This document shows, in pieces, positions 62,480 to 64,000 of a stretch of DNA of 64,000 nt (positions within the stretch are counted from its first letter, which is position 1; the number at the start of each line of letters is the position of its first letter). The stretch is taken from assembly GCF_017654505.1 (NCBI RefSeq), contig NC_054534.1:45063726-45127725 (forward strand), in the 5' to 3' direction. The notes beneath the pieces are model-generated. The model was not told where the DNA came from and made no database searches. It saw nothing but the letters and a program-made list of their open reading frames with translations. This DNA is from Polyodon spathula (Eukaryota; Chordata; Actinopteri; Acipenseriformes; Polyodontidae). The position numbers and the translations under genes were made by a program.

Positions 62480-63842
62480 AGAATGGAGAACCAAGTGCAA
62501 AGAAGAAGAGCACAACAAACTGGGAAAGGTGCATCAGGTGCCAAAAACAGTCAAAAGAATCCTTGAGCAATGCAACTAAGGAAGCAATTGAAAGATGTTT
62601 AGTGGAGGCAGAAAAAAGGCGAGAGCAACCATTGTTTAGTTTGCAGCAAGACTATTTGTCCAGTAGGGCTGTTTTCTGGCACAATAATATGACACAATGT
62701 TGGGGCAAAATAGCCATTACAGGGAATGACCTGGTTGCTGCTGGAGCAAAATACCACAAGCAATGTCATGCTCACTATATAAATGAACACTACATTAAGG
62801 CACAGCAGAGAAAAATGGAAACTATGTAACAGCAGATTCCCTTCACAATGTTGTGTTCATAGCATTACTAGAAGAGATCAAGACTCAAGTCCTTGACATG
62901 GGGAAAGTAGTGGAAATCTTTCTGGGAAACGTACTCCAAAATGATATGTATCCAGTACATAAGCTAAAAGCAAGACTGTTGAAGCATTTTGAAGAAAGGA
63001 TTGCTTGTAAGGGAAGAGGGTCAAAGCCAGAGCTAGTGTACTTCAAGGATCGAGTGGATGTTGACATCATACACAGAATCAGAGATCCAAGATATACGTG
63101 ACCTAGCAGATGAACAAGTACCAACTACAGAGTAAAACTACACCATGTAGGCTCTTTTTGCAGCAGCTGCAATCCATAGCTCTGATTTAAAAGAAGTAAA
63201 GGGTCTTCTAATGAATCTGATCGACGCCGCTGATACTACTTTGGAAAAAGCAGTGAGTTTGCTTCCAAAAAGTGTCTATACATTTTTGAAGTTCGTTATT
63301 CAAGGAGGAATGAGTGATGACTTCGCAGTAGACTGTTTTTATTGGCTGTTTCACAGTCTTCGGCAGATTTTATATGTGGGTCAGGATATGATCCACATGG
63401 TATCACAGGGTTCAAAGAAAACCCCAAAGCATTTTGGTTTGTCTTTGGCAATACACTTCAAAACAAGGAGCAGTTCATGTGTGACTGCTCAACAAATTGG
63501 GACATGGGAGCAGCTACAGCACAGTAGAGAGAGTAGACCTAGCACTTGCCAACTTCAACCTGGAGAAATACACAAACAACGGTGTAATAATACCATCTTG
63601 CATAAATCCCAGGGGCATTTACTCAAGTTGCAGCTGAAAACATCGATCTCTGTGAGGAGACACTGGATGGCAAAATACCACCCTTTCAACAGCAGTTGTT
63701 TTATATCAAGCCAAATGCAGCATTCACTAATAATAGAAGCTCACTATAACATAGCCAACCAATGGATGTTGCCAAGCTCTACATCAAACCTCTCTATGCA
63801 TCAGGAAAGAAAGACAGATACAAAAGAATACACAGGTAAAAT
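62480..63842 (+). pseudogene. multi-ORF element of an unnamed zinc-finger family
   Basis: Three plus-strand stretches make one protein in pieces. 62480-62828 holds CIRCQK and later KYHKQCHAHY, a possible C2-HC zinc site. 62830-63100 holds MYPVHKLKARLLKHFEERI and GSKPELVYFKD. 63140-63842 holds LLPKSVYTFLKFVIQGG, HSLRQILYVGQDMIHMVSQG and KTPKHFGLSLAIH, then, in another frame, VERVDLALANFNLEKYTNNG and AAENIDLCEETLDGK. From memory, such proteins are common but uncharacterised in cnidarian, amphioxus and fish genomes and behave like mobile DNA. At least four breaks are present. It may continue beyond 64000. Confidence 0.6.
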
Positions 63843-64000
63843 TTAAAGATTGGTTTGGTCATCGCCTCAGGAAAGAGCCTTAGATAGATTTTTCATGGAT
63901 GCTGTTAAGACGAGGGTTTCACACTGATCCAGTTGAGAGAGAGAAGCAAGTGATACCAAGTTGGTCCGCATTCCACTCTGCTATCACAACACGCTGACCA

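Overview
The window is vertebrate nuclear DNA: AT-rich, intron-containing and packed with layered transposable elements. The first exons of two conserved vertebrate genes can be read. ENTREP1 (FAM189A2) lies on the minus strand, with exon 1 at 13804-14094 and exon 2 at 2035-2091. DCAF10 (WDR32) lies on the plus strand, with exon 1 at 55247-55653 and exon 2 at 58577-58690. They are divergent, about 41 kb apart, and both run off the window. The repeat content (tRNA-derived SINEs, CR1-type and Tx1/L1-type LINEs, DIRS/Ngaro, Gmr1-like gypsy, hAT, Tc1, Harbinger, a fish-type SINE tail) suggests a ray-finned fish, possibly an early-diverging one such as a sturgeon or paddlefish; the species is inference only.

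Layout. 1-14 kb: ENTREP1 exons 1-2 and intron 1, which holds a SINE, a MITE, a decayed hAT transposase start, a broken tyrosine-recombinase retrotransposon and two repeat pairs in mirror-image order. 14-22 kb: non-coding DNA with a Harbinger transposase scrap, two solo LTRs with target-site duplications, a SINE and a fold-back MITE. 22-32 kb: a nest in which a Tx1/L1-like LINE is split by a DIRS retrotransposon, itself interrupted by an LTR and by a hAT-like insert carrying another LTR. 32-44 kb: an EnSpm/CACTA-like transposase fragment, LINE pieces, a large inverted repeat, and inside one arm an almost complete 5.8 kb Gmr1-like retrotransposon with integrase upstream of reverse transcriptase. 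44-55 kb: simple repeats, a Tc1 deletion derivative, a minisatellite, an LTR and a DNA element with very long imperfect inverted repeats around a conserved ORF of unknown function. 55-64 kb: DCAF10 exons 1-2; intron 1 holds a LINE with a restriction-like endonuclease, and intron 2 holds a fold-back MITE, a CR1 LINE and a frameshifted multi-ORF element of an unnamed family.

The only clear host functions are DCAF10, a substrate receptor for CUL4-DDB1 ubiquitin ligase, and ENTREP1, an endosomal membrane adaptor that activates the ITCH ubiquitin ligase. Almost everything else is mobile DNA. The strongest candidates for little-described biology are the Gmr1-like element with its SCAN-like Gag, the long-inverted-repeat element at 50.6-53.1 kb, and the ORF family at 62.5-63.8 kb. 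All calls were made by eye; no database search was run.
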